64,000 nucleotides of DNA, taken from contig NC_079878.1 in NCBI RefSeq assembly GCF_029227915.1, positions 21,227,501-21,291,500 of the forward strand, read 5' to 3'. A model generated the notes under the pieces. That model was given only the letters and a program-made list of their open reading frames with translations. It ran no database searches and was not told the origin of the DNA. This stretch comes from Hydractinia symbiolongicarpus. Taxonomy: Eukaryota; Cnidaria; Hydrozoa; Anthoathecata; Hydractiniidae. Below are positions 12,485-23,330 of this stretch, in pieces. Positions within the stretch are counted from its first letter, which is position 1. Each line of letters begins with the position of its first letter. The position numbers and the translations under genes were made by a program.

Positions 12485-12839
12485 AAGGGGATTTTCATTG
12501 AGCGAATTGTGAATGGCGAATTCGGCGGCGAATTAGCTGCGAAATATCTTTTAGATTTTTACACGGAACGAAAAATACGTGGCGAATTTAAAATACTGAA
12601 TGTACCCACTCTTTGGTGTTAAAAACCAGACCGTTATTTTGAATTCTTTCCAGTAATGAGTTTTCCTATGACTAAACACTGAATATTTAGCTAATATTTC
12701 GCCGCTAAAATGTAGGAACTGTTTCTACTTTTCGGCGAAGCGAATTTTTTAAAGCAAAATGAAAACAAATAAAACTTACATGCTCAGATACATTTCGCCG
12801 GCAAATGTGCCGTCCAATTCGTTTTGTGAAAATCCCCTT
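12485..12839. mobile_element. MITE-like element with TA target duplication
   Basis: About 355 bp bounded by imperfect inverted repeats of about 50 bases, beginning AAGGGGATTTTCA on the left and ending TGAAAATCCCCTT on the right. Both arms carry GGCGAA/TTCGCC motifs further in. It is flanked on each side by TA, compatible with a Tc1/mariner-type target. No coding capacity. Confidence 0.75.
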
Positions 12840-13325
12840 TATGTGGTTTTTGAACCTATTATATGCCAACCGTTGCGTACTCTGGGTACAAGGTTGGTAA
12901 GTCTAAACAGAAACCATTGTTACAGCCCTGATTAACTTGATGATTACACCCTAAGTTTGGGATTTATAAACAATTTAAAAGAAGACTATCAAATATTATC
13001 AAATATTTATCGAATATCTAATATATTTATCGAATTTCGAATTATAAAGATCTAACAAAATCACTTTTTTCAACAAAAAAAATTAATGCAGTGGATAGTT
13101 TTTTACGAATCAAAGGGGGTATTTTTAAAATGTTTACGCGCAAGAATTTGATGTGTGGTTCAAATCTCGCACGCAGGTAATCTTTCAAGTTTTCTATTGT
13201 TTCCAAAAAATCGTCGTCGCACGCATAGGCAATTGACTTGGGTGATTCAAATGGCACTGCAGTAACACGTCATGTTCCGGCCCTGCCATGATCATCCTAG
13301 GCAAACTTGCTGCGACTCGTATTTT
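12840..13325. other. Spacer, no supported gene
   Basis: A 71-codon minus-strand frame (13042-13257) is present but matches no family I recognise. Otherwise AT-rich spacer. Confidence 0.4.
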
Positions 13326-13452
13326 TTAGTGCTGATTTGGTGCGAACCTCGTCCCAAAAGACTTGTTAGGCTATTTATATTTGAAAACGGCTGTCCAAAT
13401 ATAAAAAGGCTAACAAGTCCTGTGGACGAGGTCCGCACCAAATCAGCACTAA
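13326..13452. mobile_element. Foldback (near-palindromic) mini-element, 127 bp
   Basis: The two arms are inverted copies about 58 bases long, starting TTAGTGCTGATTTGGTGCG and ending CGCACCAAATCAGCACTAA, with only a few mismatches and a very short centre. The whole element would fold into one long hairpin. This is typical of a small non-autonomous foldback MITE. Confidence 0.8.
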
Positions 13453-14154
13453 TATATTATACCACCTACCAACTTTTCCAGTGTTGGCTAGTCAGGGGAA
13501 CTTGTGTTTACTTTTGGTGAGCTCATCTACTGATCAGCTTCTTTATGGGTGTTATGCAATGTTCAAGGGTTATGTCTTTTTTTCATGTTGGGTGGAGCCT
13601 GTGTTCCAGAAGAATAAATCTAATTAACTATGGGAATGAGGTTGGTTTACTACAAGGTGTGTTAAGGCCGTTTCACATTACAGCAATATATAGAAAAATA
13701 TTGACAGCAATATATTTATGAATAATGATATCAATTGAAAACAAGACGTATGATATACGCAAACAACCTCGCGAATAAAGTTTACAAAAAGCTGTCTATC
13801 AAATTGGGATTTTTGTTACGAAGTTAGACACGACATATTTTACTATTCAGATACGCAATAATATTTGTTACACACTTATTTTTCAAAATTGATTTGTGAG
13901 ACCTTACTGAACGGAAAATTCCTCGAACTTTTAATTTTCGATGGGTCTGTCTTGGGTGAACCGACTGACAGGAAGAAGAAAGACCACAAACCCACAAGCC
14001 CCAAAATTTGCGAAATTCATTAATTCAGGTAATTCTGCCTACATACACTTTTAAAAAGTTTGGTGGAAACACCTTTATTTACTAGTTAGTTAAACAAGTG
14101 TTTTGAACACTTGTCTTATCTTTTTAAAAAAGAAAAAAGAAAAAAAAAGTAAAA

Positions 14155-14215
14155 ATAGTTACCAAGATGAGATTCGAACACACGACGACTCCCGTGTCGG
14201 TGCTCAGAGAGGCAA
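14155..14215 (-). repeat. tRNA-like 3' half (possible SINE fragment) inside Harbinger element
   Basis: On the minus strand TGTTCGAATCTC resembles a Pol III B box with a tRNA-like T-arm context. No clear A box was found, so this is only a fragment or a chance match. Confidence 0.3.
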
Positions 14216-14370
14216 AAATTTCCATTCTTGTAGGACACATTTGCGTTTTAATACAAGCTCACGAGCTTGTAATTATTGAATTCATTATATTGGAAAATAT
14301 TTCGAATTATTGCAAATTGTCTCTTTAAATGTCTCTTTAAATGTCCATTTAAATTTTGTTGTAATTCAAA

Positions 14371-15722
14371 ATGTCTGAGGAACAGAGAAAAGCGGTTGCT
14401 GCGATTATTATTGCTACAACTTTACTTCCGACAAACTTTTCCAAACCTAAGGTTACGCGTAGAATTTGGGTGAAGGAGTGGATGAAAAAACGAAAATCGA
14501 TCGGTGTTTACGATAACTTAGTGCAAGAACTACGTTTGTATGACGAAGAGAGTTTCCGCAAATACCTGCGAATGAGCCCAGACATATATGAGGTGAATAT
14601 AATTTTTAACTTGATATTCTTGTGAAATAATTCTGAGTTTGATCTAAAACAATCCTTTTGTTTAGCTTTTACTTGAGAAAGTCAGAAGTAAATTTACGAA
14701 GAAGACAACGCATTTACGGAAACCTTTGGAGCCGGAGTTGAAGCTGACAATAACTTTGCGCTTTCTCGCTACTGGGGAGAATTTTACTAGCTTACATCAT
14801 CACTATTCTGTTGGTATTTCAACCATTGCCACATTTATTCCTCAGGTTTGTCAAGCATTATATGATACACTAAAAGATGATTTCCTCAAGTTCCCCGAAA
14901 ACAAAGACGACTGGCTTGAAATTGCATCTGAATTTGAAACGATGTGGCAATTTTCAAATTGCATTGGGGCAATGGATGGAAAACATATTGCTCTGTACCA
15001 TCCTAAGCTTAGCGGTTCAACATACTACAACTACGTAAGGTTTTTTCAGTTTAGTTTTACTAGGTATCATTGATGCGCGTTATCGATTTATTTTTGTCAA
15101 TATTGGCTGCCAGGGACGTCTGAGCGATGGTGGAGTTTTCAGGCGGTGTGAATTTTTCAGAGGATTATCTACAAACAGCATAGATTTACCAGAAAGGAGA
15201 AAACTGCCAAACATATCTGGAATTGATGATTCCTTCCTTAACCCTGAGTGTGACCAGCCACTCTTGCCATACGTTCTAGTTGCTGATGATGCTTTTCCCT
15301 TAACTGAGTATTGCATGAAACCTTACGCACAGAAAGGACTTACTGAGTCAAAGCGCATATTCAACTATCGTTTATCACGTGCAAGAAGAACAAGTGAAAA
15401 CGCTTTTGGAATACTTGTAAATCGGTTTCGCTGCCTCACTGCAAAATTAAATGTTTTGCCCGAATCTGCTGTAAAAGTAACGTTAGCTACTTGTGCGCTA
15501 CATAATATGCTGTGTACTATGTCTATGCAAACGTATACAAACGCGGAGGGACCGGAAATCAAAGATAATATTTTTAACAACCTATCAAGTCTGTCCCCGA
15601 TGGAAGGAACAAAATCAAGAAACTTTAGCACACGCGCAGAAAATATTCGAAATTCTTTCAGTGATTATTTTCAAGGTATAGGTCAGGTGCATTGGCAATG
15701 GAATCAAGTATACGGACAATAG
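14371..15722 (+). pseudogene. PIF/Harbinger transposase, frameshifted
   Basis: DDE_Tnp_4-type nuclease of the Harbinger group. Exon 1 is 14371-14592 (MSEEQRKAV... to PDIYE), with a 73-nt intron to 14665. The frame then runs 14666-15034 and resumes in another frame at 15039-15722. Catalytic residues are the D of CIGAMDGKH, the D of RLSDGGVFR and the E of SENAFGIL. The break is at 15034-15039, where a family-typical NYKGFFS stretch reads NY, then an extra base and an in-frame TAA. A GTAAGG at the break looks like a donor, but no acceptor restores the frame. An assembly error is possible. Confidence 0.88.
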
Positions 15723-15772
15723 AACTTTATTCACCAAAACAACAAATACAAACAATGACGAATCTAAGGGTT

Positions 15773-16484
15773 CTAGAAAAGCTGTATTCTTCGTTTTGGG
15801 GTCACATAGAAAGATTCGTGAGACTCTAAATCGTCAATCTCCGATGAAGCCTCGTTTTGTCTCATGTTGGAATATGTGCGCTTGGAAGTCAAGTTATCGT
15901 TCAAAAATTCCATAAGTGCATACCAAGGCCAATTAGGCTTCTTCAAATCAGCTCTCCCGCTTCCACTTTTCCTCTTCGATTCCTCATAATTCTGACGTAA
16001 TGTCCCATAATAAGTCTTCATGCTGTGCATCTTCTTTTGTACTTCACTCTCGCTACAATTTAGCTCGGCTGCAATCGCTACAAGTGCCAGTTGTTTTTTG
16101 TTTTTGTCCATATATCCTGGGCAACTAACTTTGTATAGAACTTCGTGTTGTGACCACAAATTTATCAAATGTTCAGTTTCACCACTACTCCAAACTTTCT
16201 CATGTTTCAAGCCTTTTCTTCCTCGCTTCTGAGGTTTCGCAGAAGTTTCATCTTCTGGATTTTATAATACGGGGGCTGAGTGAAGGTTGAAGTTGCTGTG
16301 GCACGCTCTGACCGAATATTTGTGTGTTTTGGCTCAAGATTGACGAGGTTGGTTTTGGTGAGCTCTGAGTGAAGACATGTGCGGCATGTTGCTGTTGCGT
16401 CGTAGCTTGAGGAAATAGTATTTGATCATTCGTAGCAAAATCGTGTGGCTGACTTTCAAAATAATAAATGTTATTTTGCTCCAT
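15773..16484 (-). pseudogene. Harbinger-associated Myb/SANT (MADF-like) DNA-binding protein, frameshifted
   Basis: Minus-strand partner gene of the Harbinger element; in this superfamily such proteins help bring the transposase to the DNA. The 5' part (16484-16248) encodes a glutamine-rich stretch starting MEQNNIYYFESQ. The 3' part (frame open from about 16255 down to 15773) has a basic NLS/AT-hook-like KPQKRGRKG, then VWSSGETEHLINLW and a trihelix/MADF-type domain ending KKPNWPWYALMEFL. The two parts are one base out of frame at a run of four A near 16257. Removing one A from that run would join them. A short intron cannot be fully excluded. Confidence 0.78.
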
Positions 16485-16813
16485 CTTTTATCTTCGATCG
16501 TATGTTTCATTTACTGTTTATTTCAGACAGACAAATTTCGAATACTTTGCTGATTCGATTTTTCTATTGTTCGGAGAACAATTGAGTCTTCTCACAACAA
16601 AAGAATTTCCCTTGCAATATTTTTTAATTCAAACCGTGTTTGAATTAAAAAGTCTTGACAAGTATTGAAAGCGATTGCGTAATGTTTTTTCGAACGTGTC
16701 TCAAAAGTTGGTTTCACATTATGTCAATTAATTGAGGCAATATTTTTCAATAGTTATCAATAATTTCCAATATATTGGATTCAATATATTTCTGTAATGT
16801 GAAACGGCCTTTA

Positions 16814-17214
16814 CGCTTGCCGTTGAAAAAAAAATGCCTTAGGTCTCTAGCCTGTATATATAAACCAGCGTAATCGCAGGCTAATGAAAGTAGTGCGTAT
16901 AATTTTTGAAAACAAATATAATCCCCCAGTGGAAAAAGTAGAAGCAGCCTAAAGAATCATATATCACGCATTCGTTTTAGAACGTTGGTGTCTATGTTTC
17001 ATGGTAAATTTGTGAATTAATTTTAAAAGCAAGCTCTTAGCTAACCCTTCCGTCCACATAGTATTTTGATTCAGCACAGGTCCTATCTTTTGTTGGTCTA
17101 TTGAAATTTTCTAATATTGTAGTTAACTACATTTATATATAAAGTCTTTTTTCCTCAAATAGGGATCATGATAGATGGGTATAGGTGTGTATATTAAAGC
17201 ATTTAATGCTAATT
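16814..17214. other. Spacer, nothing recognised
   Basis: AT-rich sequence without a supported gene or repeat. Confidence 0.5.
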
Positions 17215-17428
17215 TTAACCTACGCAGACCCAATTAGGGTCCGCACTCTACCAGTCAACTCCCTACAACATCCAACACAGTCCCCAATTTCCCCCACATG
17301 GCTTGGGTTAACCAGGAAGTATATGGTAACATTTACTTGCCCATATTGACTCACGCCAAGGGGAATCAAACCCTAGTCTTCCACAGAAAGTGCATGAATA
17401 TTAACTACTAAGGTATGGTGCCATTAGT
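17215..17428 (-). mobile_element. tRNA-derived SINE candidate
   Basis: Read on the minus strand, a Pol III A-box-like ACCTTAGTAGTT (about 17403-17415) is followed at tRNA-like spacing by a B-box-like GGTTTGATTCC (17362-17372), then a GC-richer body. GC content is visibly higher than the surroundings. Ends were not defined by target duplications, so limits are approximate. Confidence 0.55.
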
Positions 17429-18430
17429 CATCAATAGCCCCAAAGGATTCTGAGTTTAATCCTAAATTAAAGCTGTTATTCAGTTAAGCAGAAATTTCAA
17501 AGATTTTTGTACCTCAAATGGGAGCTATAAACTCTGTACCTAAAACTACCCTTGTGGTCTCCTCCCCTGGAATGATTGTCATGGTATATCCCTTAAAATT
17601 AGTGACGCAAACTAAATGTAATATAATCACTACAAAAACTAGAACAAACCTACATTTTATAAAGGTCATCATAATTTTTTTGTCTTGGCATAAATTTTGG
17701 TGTTTTGACGACCAAATTCAGCTTCCACTTCCAGAGAGAATTTCAGTCCACGCAAAATGCAGCAATATCAATTATATATATAGATATCTAATGATAATGT
17801 CCATGAAAAAATAAAGCCTGGGTGGTAAAGCCTTTGTTTCTTTGTTCCTCCAAAACCACATTCTTATAATACTCTGACCACTTACAAGAAAATGAGCAAA
17901 AACGAACACAAACAAACAAAAATCTGAAAAAACCTGGACTCTCTCTATGGCCATGTATGCCCTGAGGTATATTTAAAATGGAAAGCGAGCAAAAACAAGC
18001 AGAAAATCATCAAAAAGCACCAGATTCAACTAACATACAATAGCATTTTACTATGTAACAGGCAAAACAGATTACCATAGATGCTTTATGTGCCCAAGGG
18101 TTCACTGCTTTCCATCCCTGATCAAATTTTTACATGAAACAATTGGAGTTCACATGTTTAATATCACTTATCAAACTTTAATCTGTTCAGTTTTTCATGG
18201 GATTTTGAAAACACATGTCAAAATACCACAGAATTAACAGCATTTCACCCGCGGTTTTGACAAAACTTTCAAACCCGTTGTTCGTACATGATGATTTTCA
18301 ACCCCACCCCAAGTATACCTAAAATTGTAGATAAAATGTAGGTTTGCACCAGATAAAAGAAACTTTTAATGTTGTTTATATCTGCATTAACATTTTTGTT
18401 TGCATTTTTTCATTGCGCATATCGAATTAA
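17429..18430. other. Spacer, no supported gene
   Basis: AT-rich spacer. Open frames on either strand are short and without recognisable motifs. Confidence 0.5.
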
Positions 18431-18493
18431 TAAACTTCTTTTACCTTATCATTTTTGGTATTCTTTAATTAAACCTGATTTTACTTGTCTATT

Positions 18494-18739
18494 CAGGGTG
18501 CCCACCCTCATACGAAATCACACAATCTCATACAAAATGAAAAATCTTCTATAATCTCCTACAATCACATACAAAACTACCTGAAATTATAATTTCTCAT
18601 ACAAACTCCTACTTTTTTAGATTTTTATTCAACTAAAATTTTGTACTTACTTTTTTTTATCAATTTGACCACCTAATCTTATACAAATAAACGAAAAATT
18701 TACCTACAAATGAGAGATAAAAATATGGTGGGCACCTTG
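18494..18739. mobile_element. hAT-like MITE, 246 bp
   Basis: Terminal inverted repeats CAGGGTGCCCACC and GGTGGGCACCTTG (one mismatch over 13 bases), with CTATT directly repeated on both sides (18489-18493, 18740-18744). The C-A-G-G-G start is hAT-like, but hAT elements usually make 8-bp duplications, so the class is tentative. The paralogous site near 24180-24200 lacks the element. The interior has repeated CTCATACAAA-type motifs and no coding frame. Confidence 0.7.
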
Positions 18740-18819
18740 CTATTGTTTTTATTATTATATTAAGAATTGTCATTGCCCTTACCTTACCTTTATTAGTAAT
18801 AAGCATAAAAATTGTATGT

Positions 18820-20534
18820 GGACAAGTTCATAAATATCAGACCATATTTTGATGATTTTTGGACATTGGTATCAGTTGTTTTAAGTTTATCAGAAAATGT
18901 TTATGAAGAATAAGTTAAAAAAACAATTTGATTTTAGACTTAGCATTATAGTCGAAAGTTCCTGAATATGAAATCCCTGTTTCATAACAGCAAATATTAA
19001 CATAGTTATTAACGTTTGTTTCAGGAACAATAAATTGATAAAAAATTAACAATCGCAGAATTTTGAAATTGATAAAATAATGCTCTAAACTCCTTATTTT
19101 TATGAGTTATGTATTTTGCTATGAATATGATGTGTTCAGGAACTCTCTGAGCAATTTGGCATATATTTTTTTCCAGGACACAAAATTGATAAAATTATAA
19201 CACTTTAAAGCTACAAAATTGTTAAGTTTTATCTGCTTGTGACCCCAAAACAAAAAGAGACAGATAACTTTTTGTTTTGGGGTCACTATCGCAATATCGC
19301 AATATCGCAATAATTACAAAAAACATTTTTTTGTAATTATTTTATATGAAAATACAGTTAACTGGAACAGTACTGAATATATATCTTATGTAGAGCAAAA
19401 ATGTGATAATTTCTTAACAAATCTGAATCAGGATATTTGTCTTTGGAAATACTCCACTTTTAGTTATTTTGTTATCAAATCCTGTCCAGAAGCATTTCAA
19501 CAGTTTCCTATTATGTTAAAAAACAAACTGCATTCTACCTCTGACATAATAAGTATTAACAAATAAAACTGACTAATCTTAACAGGACACAAAATTGATA
19601 ATTTTTTTAACATCTCTACTAATCTAAAGGAAAAACAACTAGTATTTACTTTATATTGCTAACTGATTAAATAAAAATCTGTAAAAATTGAAAATCCGTT
19701 CTGTATTCCTAATCACAACTATAGTGTGTAACTGCTGCACACATACCATACTGACTAATGAATGAACTATAAAATAGTATTTAAAAATAAGAAACCATTG
19801 TATTTTCACTATGAAGGAAAAAGAAGAAAAAGAAGAAAATAAAAATGAATAAACAGAAATGAATGAACACACAATTCATTCATACATAGTAAACATTCAT
19901 ACATGGTGAACACACATATAGTAAACATTGTCAACCATATGTGGCAGTAACCGTTTATACACTCAATACTCAATGAGTCTAACATAACAGTCTAAAAAAA
20001 ATTAAAAAGGCAATAATAAAGTAGAGTTTAGTTTTGTAAATTGTTTATATTTTATCATTTTATTACCCCTAAAATTGTTTTTAGGCATTATTAAATAAGA
20101 CTTGATATGATTTTAATGCTCTTTACAAAATACCGGACATTTATCTAATTGAAAAATGAGTATCATTATGACATTTTCATTTGTTAACACTTTATCAGTA
20201 TGTTGTTCAAATACTCTGATAAATTTGTGTCCTGAAATTTGTTTTAGTAAATATACCATTAAAGAGTGCTTTAAATAGGATAAGGAGATTGAAAACACAA
20301 GGATAACCAAAGAAATGATAAATTACTAACAATGTTACTTTTTTATCAAAATCATGTACCACAACAGTTTTTTTGTTGGTATTTTGACCAACTTAGCTTT
20401 TGAAGGAGCAGCATATGCAGCATCCCTAAAAATTTAGGCAAACCAGGCGGATTTATATACAAATTATGAGAAAATTTTGCTTTTTTGCTTTTTAACAATG
20501 TCCAAATCAGTGTCTGATATTTATGAACTTGTCC
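18820..20534. mobile_element. Non-autonomous inverted-repeat transposon, 1.7 kb
   Basis: The first 23 bases (GGACAAGTTCATAAATATCA, then GAC) are perfectly inverted at the right end, with weaker pairing further in. ATGT is duplicated on both sides (18816-18819, 20535-20538). The paralogous block at about 24232-24265 shows an empty site (ACATATGTAAGC). The interior lacks a transposase and holds repeated CAGGACACAAAATTGATAA motifs (19174, 19583; diverged at 19022; inverted core at 20224) and a perfect 19-bp hairpin. The superfamily is not recognised; a 4-bp duplication occurs in Sola, Chapaev and Ginger groups. Confidence 0.78.
19239..19286. repeat. Perfect 19-bp hairpin
   Basis: GTGACCCCAAAACAAAAAG at 19239-19257 is exactly complementary to 19268-19286, with a 10-base loop. 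It lies inside the 1.7-kb inverted-repeat element. It could be a binding site or a nested insertion. Confidence 0.85.
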
Positions 20535-21032
20535 ATGTAAGCAAAAAATAAAAAAATTGTGAGTTGATTTTTTAAAGTTATTAATGAGTCAAGCAAATGA
20601 CTCAACAACTTAATTCTAATTAAATCTGCAATTATAATTTTTAAAACGATTACCATTGGATATCATTGTGTTTTTGTCATTTTAGATTAAATTGTTTTCT
20701 TAGCTAGAATTTCAGTAATTTCAAGCAACTGTTTGAGCAACTGTGTTCAGAAAGATAAGCTTGCTCATTTGGGAAAATTTCATCTTGAAATCAAAGTTCA
20801 TGGTTATGTTTTTTTGGTTGATTTGAAAAGTGCATAAAGTATAAGGATTCTATATGGCAACCTTGTTCCTACGACTTTGTTGTCTTTTTCTGGCAATCTT
20901 AGACCTAAAATTTTAGAAAGTGAAAGTATTATAATCTGCTCAATTTTTTCCTGTTTTAAACTTGGATGAAAAATTAGCTTGCTCAACTTGGAAAAATTTC
21001 ATCTTGCAATCAAGATTCAATGTTATATATAT

Positions 21033-21229
<197 letters not shown>

Positions 21230-21650
21230 TTTATTTATTTTTGACAAACTTACCTTTTTATAAAATTTTAATTCACAATTTTTGCTGCCTTTATATATTC
21301 TTTTAAACATTTCAAGACAAGACTATGTATTCTAAAAGTGTAAGGGTGAAAACATATTCTTTTAAAGGACAACAGCAATAGCAAATTGCACACTATATAC
21401 TTAGTCCATTTGTTAATCAGGAGAGACACCTGTTTTTTTACAAAGTATAAACCTAATAGTTAGGGAGAATTGTAACCTTAAAGTTGGACATGAGAGCTGC
21501 TTAGTAATTCTCTTCAAAACGTCTTTCTACAGCACCCATTAATATTTTCTTCTATTCTTCAATCATGATAATGTTTAAATGTGCTGTCCTGTGAAATATG
21601 GAGGAATTTAATTTGTTAATATAAATAACTAATTCGGTCAATGGAAAAGA

Positions 21651-22239
21651 TTATTTCAGGGACAATATTTAACTTCTCAAAATTTTGCTACATAATTTAG
21701 GAAGGAAAAAGGGCAATAGACTGTACACATTTTGCTTAATAACTTGAGTTATAACATAATAGTTATTAAAGCCAGGGCTCGTCATATAAGGCACATAATA
21801 GGGTTTGAATTTGATGGTCGCAATTTGCTATTTGCTAATCAAAATAATGTCTTAGCGAATCATTGTACAAAGCAAATGTTAAAACTGCAAATCCTATTTT
21901 TTCATCAATCATTTGTTTCACCTATTTTTATAACGGTTGCTGCAATAAAACTACTATTATCAAGGGATTAATGGGAAGTGGCCTACAGCGTACCAAGACA
22001 ATTGCAAAGAGCTTTTTTTCTCTACAGTCAGCAAATTTTCGTAAACTGACTGTATATTTCTAATTTAAACCCTTTGTTATAATACGTCCATGCCTTTTTA
22101 CCCTTCTGCTACAACCTAGATGTGTGACGAACTGTGCACCTTCCAAAATTAAATGTGCTATAGCAAACTTCATGTTTTATTCTGCCTGTTATTTTCAAGA
22201 TAAAACATTTCAAAGATTTTTATGAGAGCTGAAGACTTA
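21651..22239. other. Spacer, possibly further decayed ABCA-derived sequence
   Basis: Homology with copy B introns fades after about 21650. No confident exon relic or gene was found. Confidence 0.4.
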
Positions 22240-23330
22240 AGTGGGTGCAAACATTCTAGAAAAAAGATGAACACTGTAGTCATCAATAATGTATGTAGCA
22301 TAATTCTTTCGTATACACATGTTGCAACAATTTAAAAGATGGAAAATTGTTTTGATGATTGTGTTCATGTCAATATACCTTGGGTACCCATTGATTTATT
22401 TGCAGGTGGATTACCTTTAGTTTGTGTCCCTTTACCTTTAAATACAAATTCAGAAAGAAGTTTCATTTAGGTATTACTTGCAACTTGTATCAAAAGTACC
22501 CCTTTCTCAAGTTGCTGTTTAATTCTCTTTGACATTCATATCAAAACCTATAAAGTTCAATCTTTTCTGTAAGGCACTCTTGTTGTGATAAAGATGCATT
22601 TGATCTCCTTTTATGATCCAAAGGATCTACGCCAAAGTTATCAATAAACCTAAAATGTTTTTGGTGTATTCAAGTATATGTTACTCACGATCCACTTGAT
22701 TAATTTGAAATCTTTTATTTGGCTTACGCAAGCTCACACTATATTCTTGTGTCCAGTCATGAATCCATTTAATGGAAGATTTTCTTTTTCTCTTGAACTT
22801 CTGTTTCTTGCTGCAATAACCATTCGTTGTACAATAGCTTACACTGTGCTTTAATTGTAGCTTTCAGCAGCCTTGCTTTCAAACTTGATCAGATATCTAT
22901 AAATCGTTTATACATTGCATCTCAAACATCTGGGAAACTTTTTTTTCTGCCTCCACCTAGCTGACGAAATCTAACTTTTATTGCAGGTGCATTAATTTCA
23001 TCCTTAATTAAATTGGCAAAACATTGTTTTCCAAGTTTTACAGCTTTCCCCAAGGTTGGATCACCGTGTTTATCATTTTTAAGATCGGGATAGAGTTCTC
23101 TAACTGCCGCTGCCACATATCCATCTCTTGGTATTTTCTGTGTATGTTTTATAACTTTGTCATTATAATTTGTCTTATCTTTGTTTTTCTTAACTTCGTC
23201 ATTCACTTTTTTACTTTTTGATAAGCTTTCAAAGTTCTTGCTTTTCCTTCAAAATGTATTTATTGCGTTCTCTTAAAAACTTTTGCTTCTCTTGCTTTTT
23301 TTCACTCACCTTCACTACAACTTCAAAATA
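22240..23330 (-). pseudogene. Degenerate DDE transposase pseudogene
   Basis: Minus-strand relic with several stops and frameshifts. In order it reads: a lysine-rich start; IPRDGYVAAAVRELYPDL; FRQLGGGRKKSFPDV, then a stop and DAMYKRFIDI; KAQCKLLYNEWLLQQ; WIHDWTQEYSVSLRKPN; KGDQMHLYHNKSALQKRLNF with the first catalytic Asp; EFVFKGKGTQTK; and YIIDDYSVHLF with the DD pair. The order (GGGRK motif, helix-turn-helix-like region, GDQMPLHRN-type and LDDYSVHL-type motifs) fits a DDE transposase family I recall from cnidarian genomes. Family name not assigned. No intact frame longer than about 95 codons remains. Confidence 0.72.

Larger units (their letters stand above)
13665..16810. mobile_element. PIF/Harbinger DNA transposon, 3.15 kb, with both element genes
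   Basis: Terminal inverted repeats begin AGGCCGTTTCACATTACAG (13665) and end CTGTAATGTGAAACGGCCT (16810). A 3-bp target duplication TTA lies at 13662-13664 and 16811-16813, as expected for PIF/Harbinger. Inside are a plus-strand DDE transposase (14371-15722) and a minus-strand Myb/SANT-like gene (15773-16484), the usual two-gene plan. Both genes carry a single-base frame break, so the copy is probably dead but recent. Confidence 0.93.

Noticed and set aside
13042-13257. 71-codon minus-strand frame with a protein-like composition
   Set aside because: No motif or splice context. A fragment of a mobile element is possible but cannot be supported.
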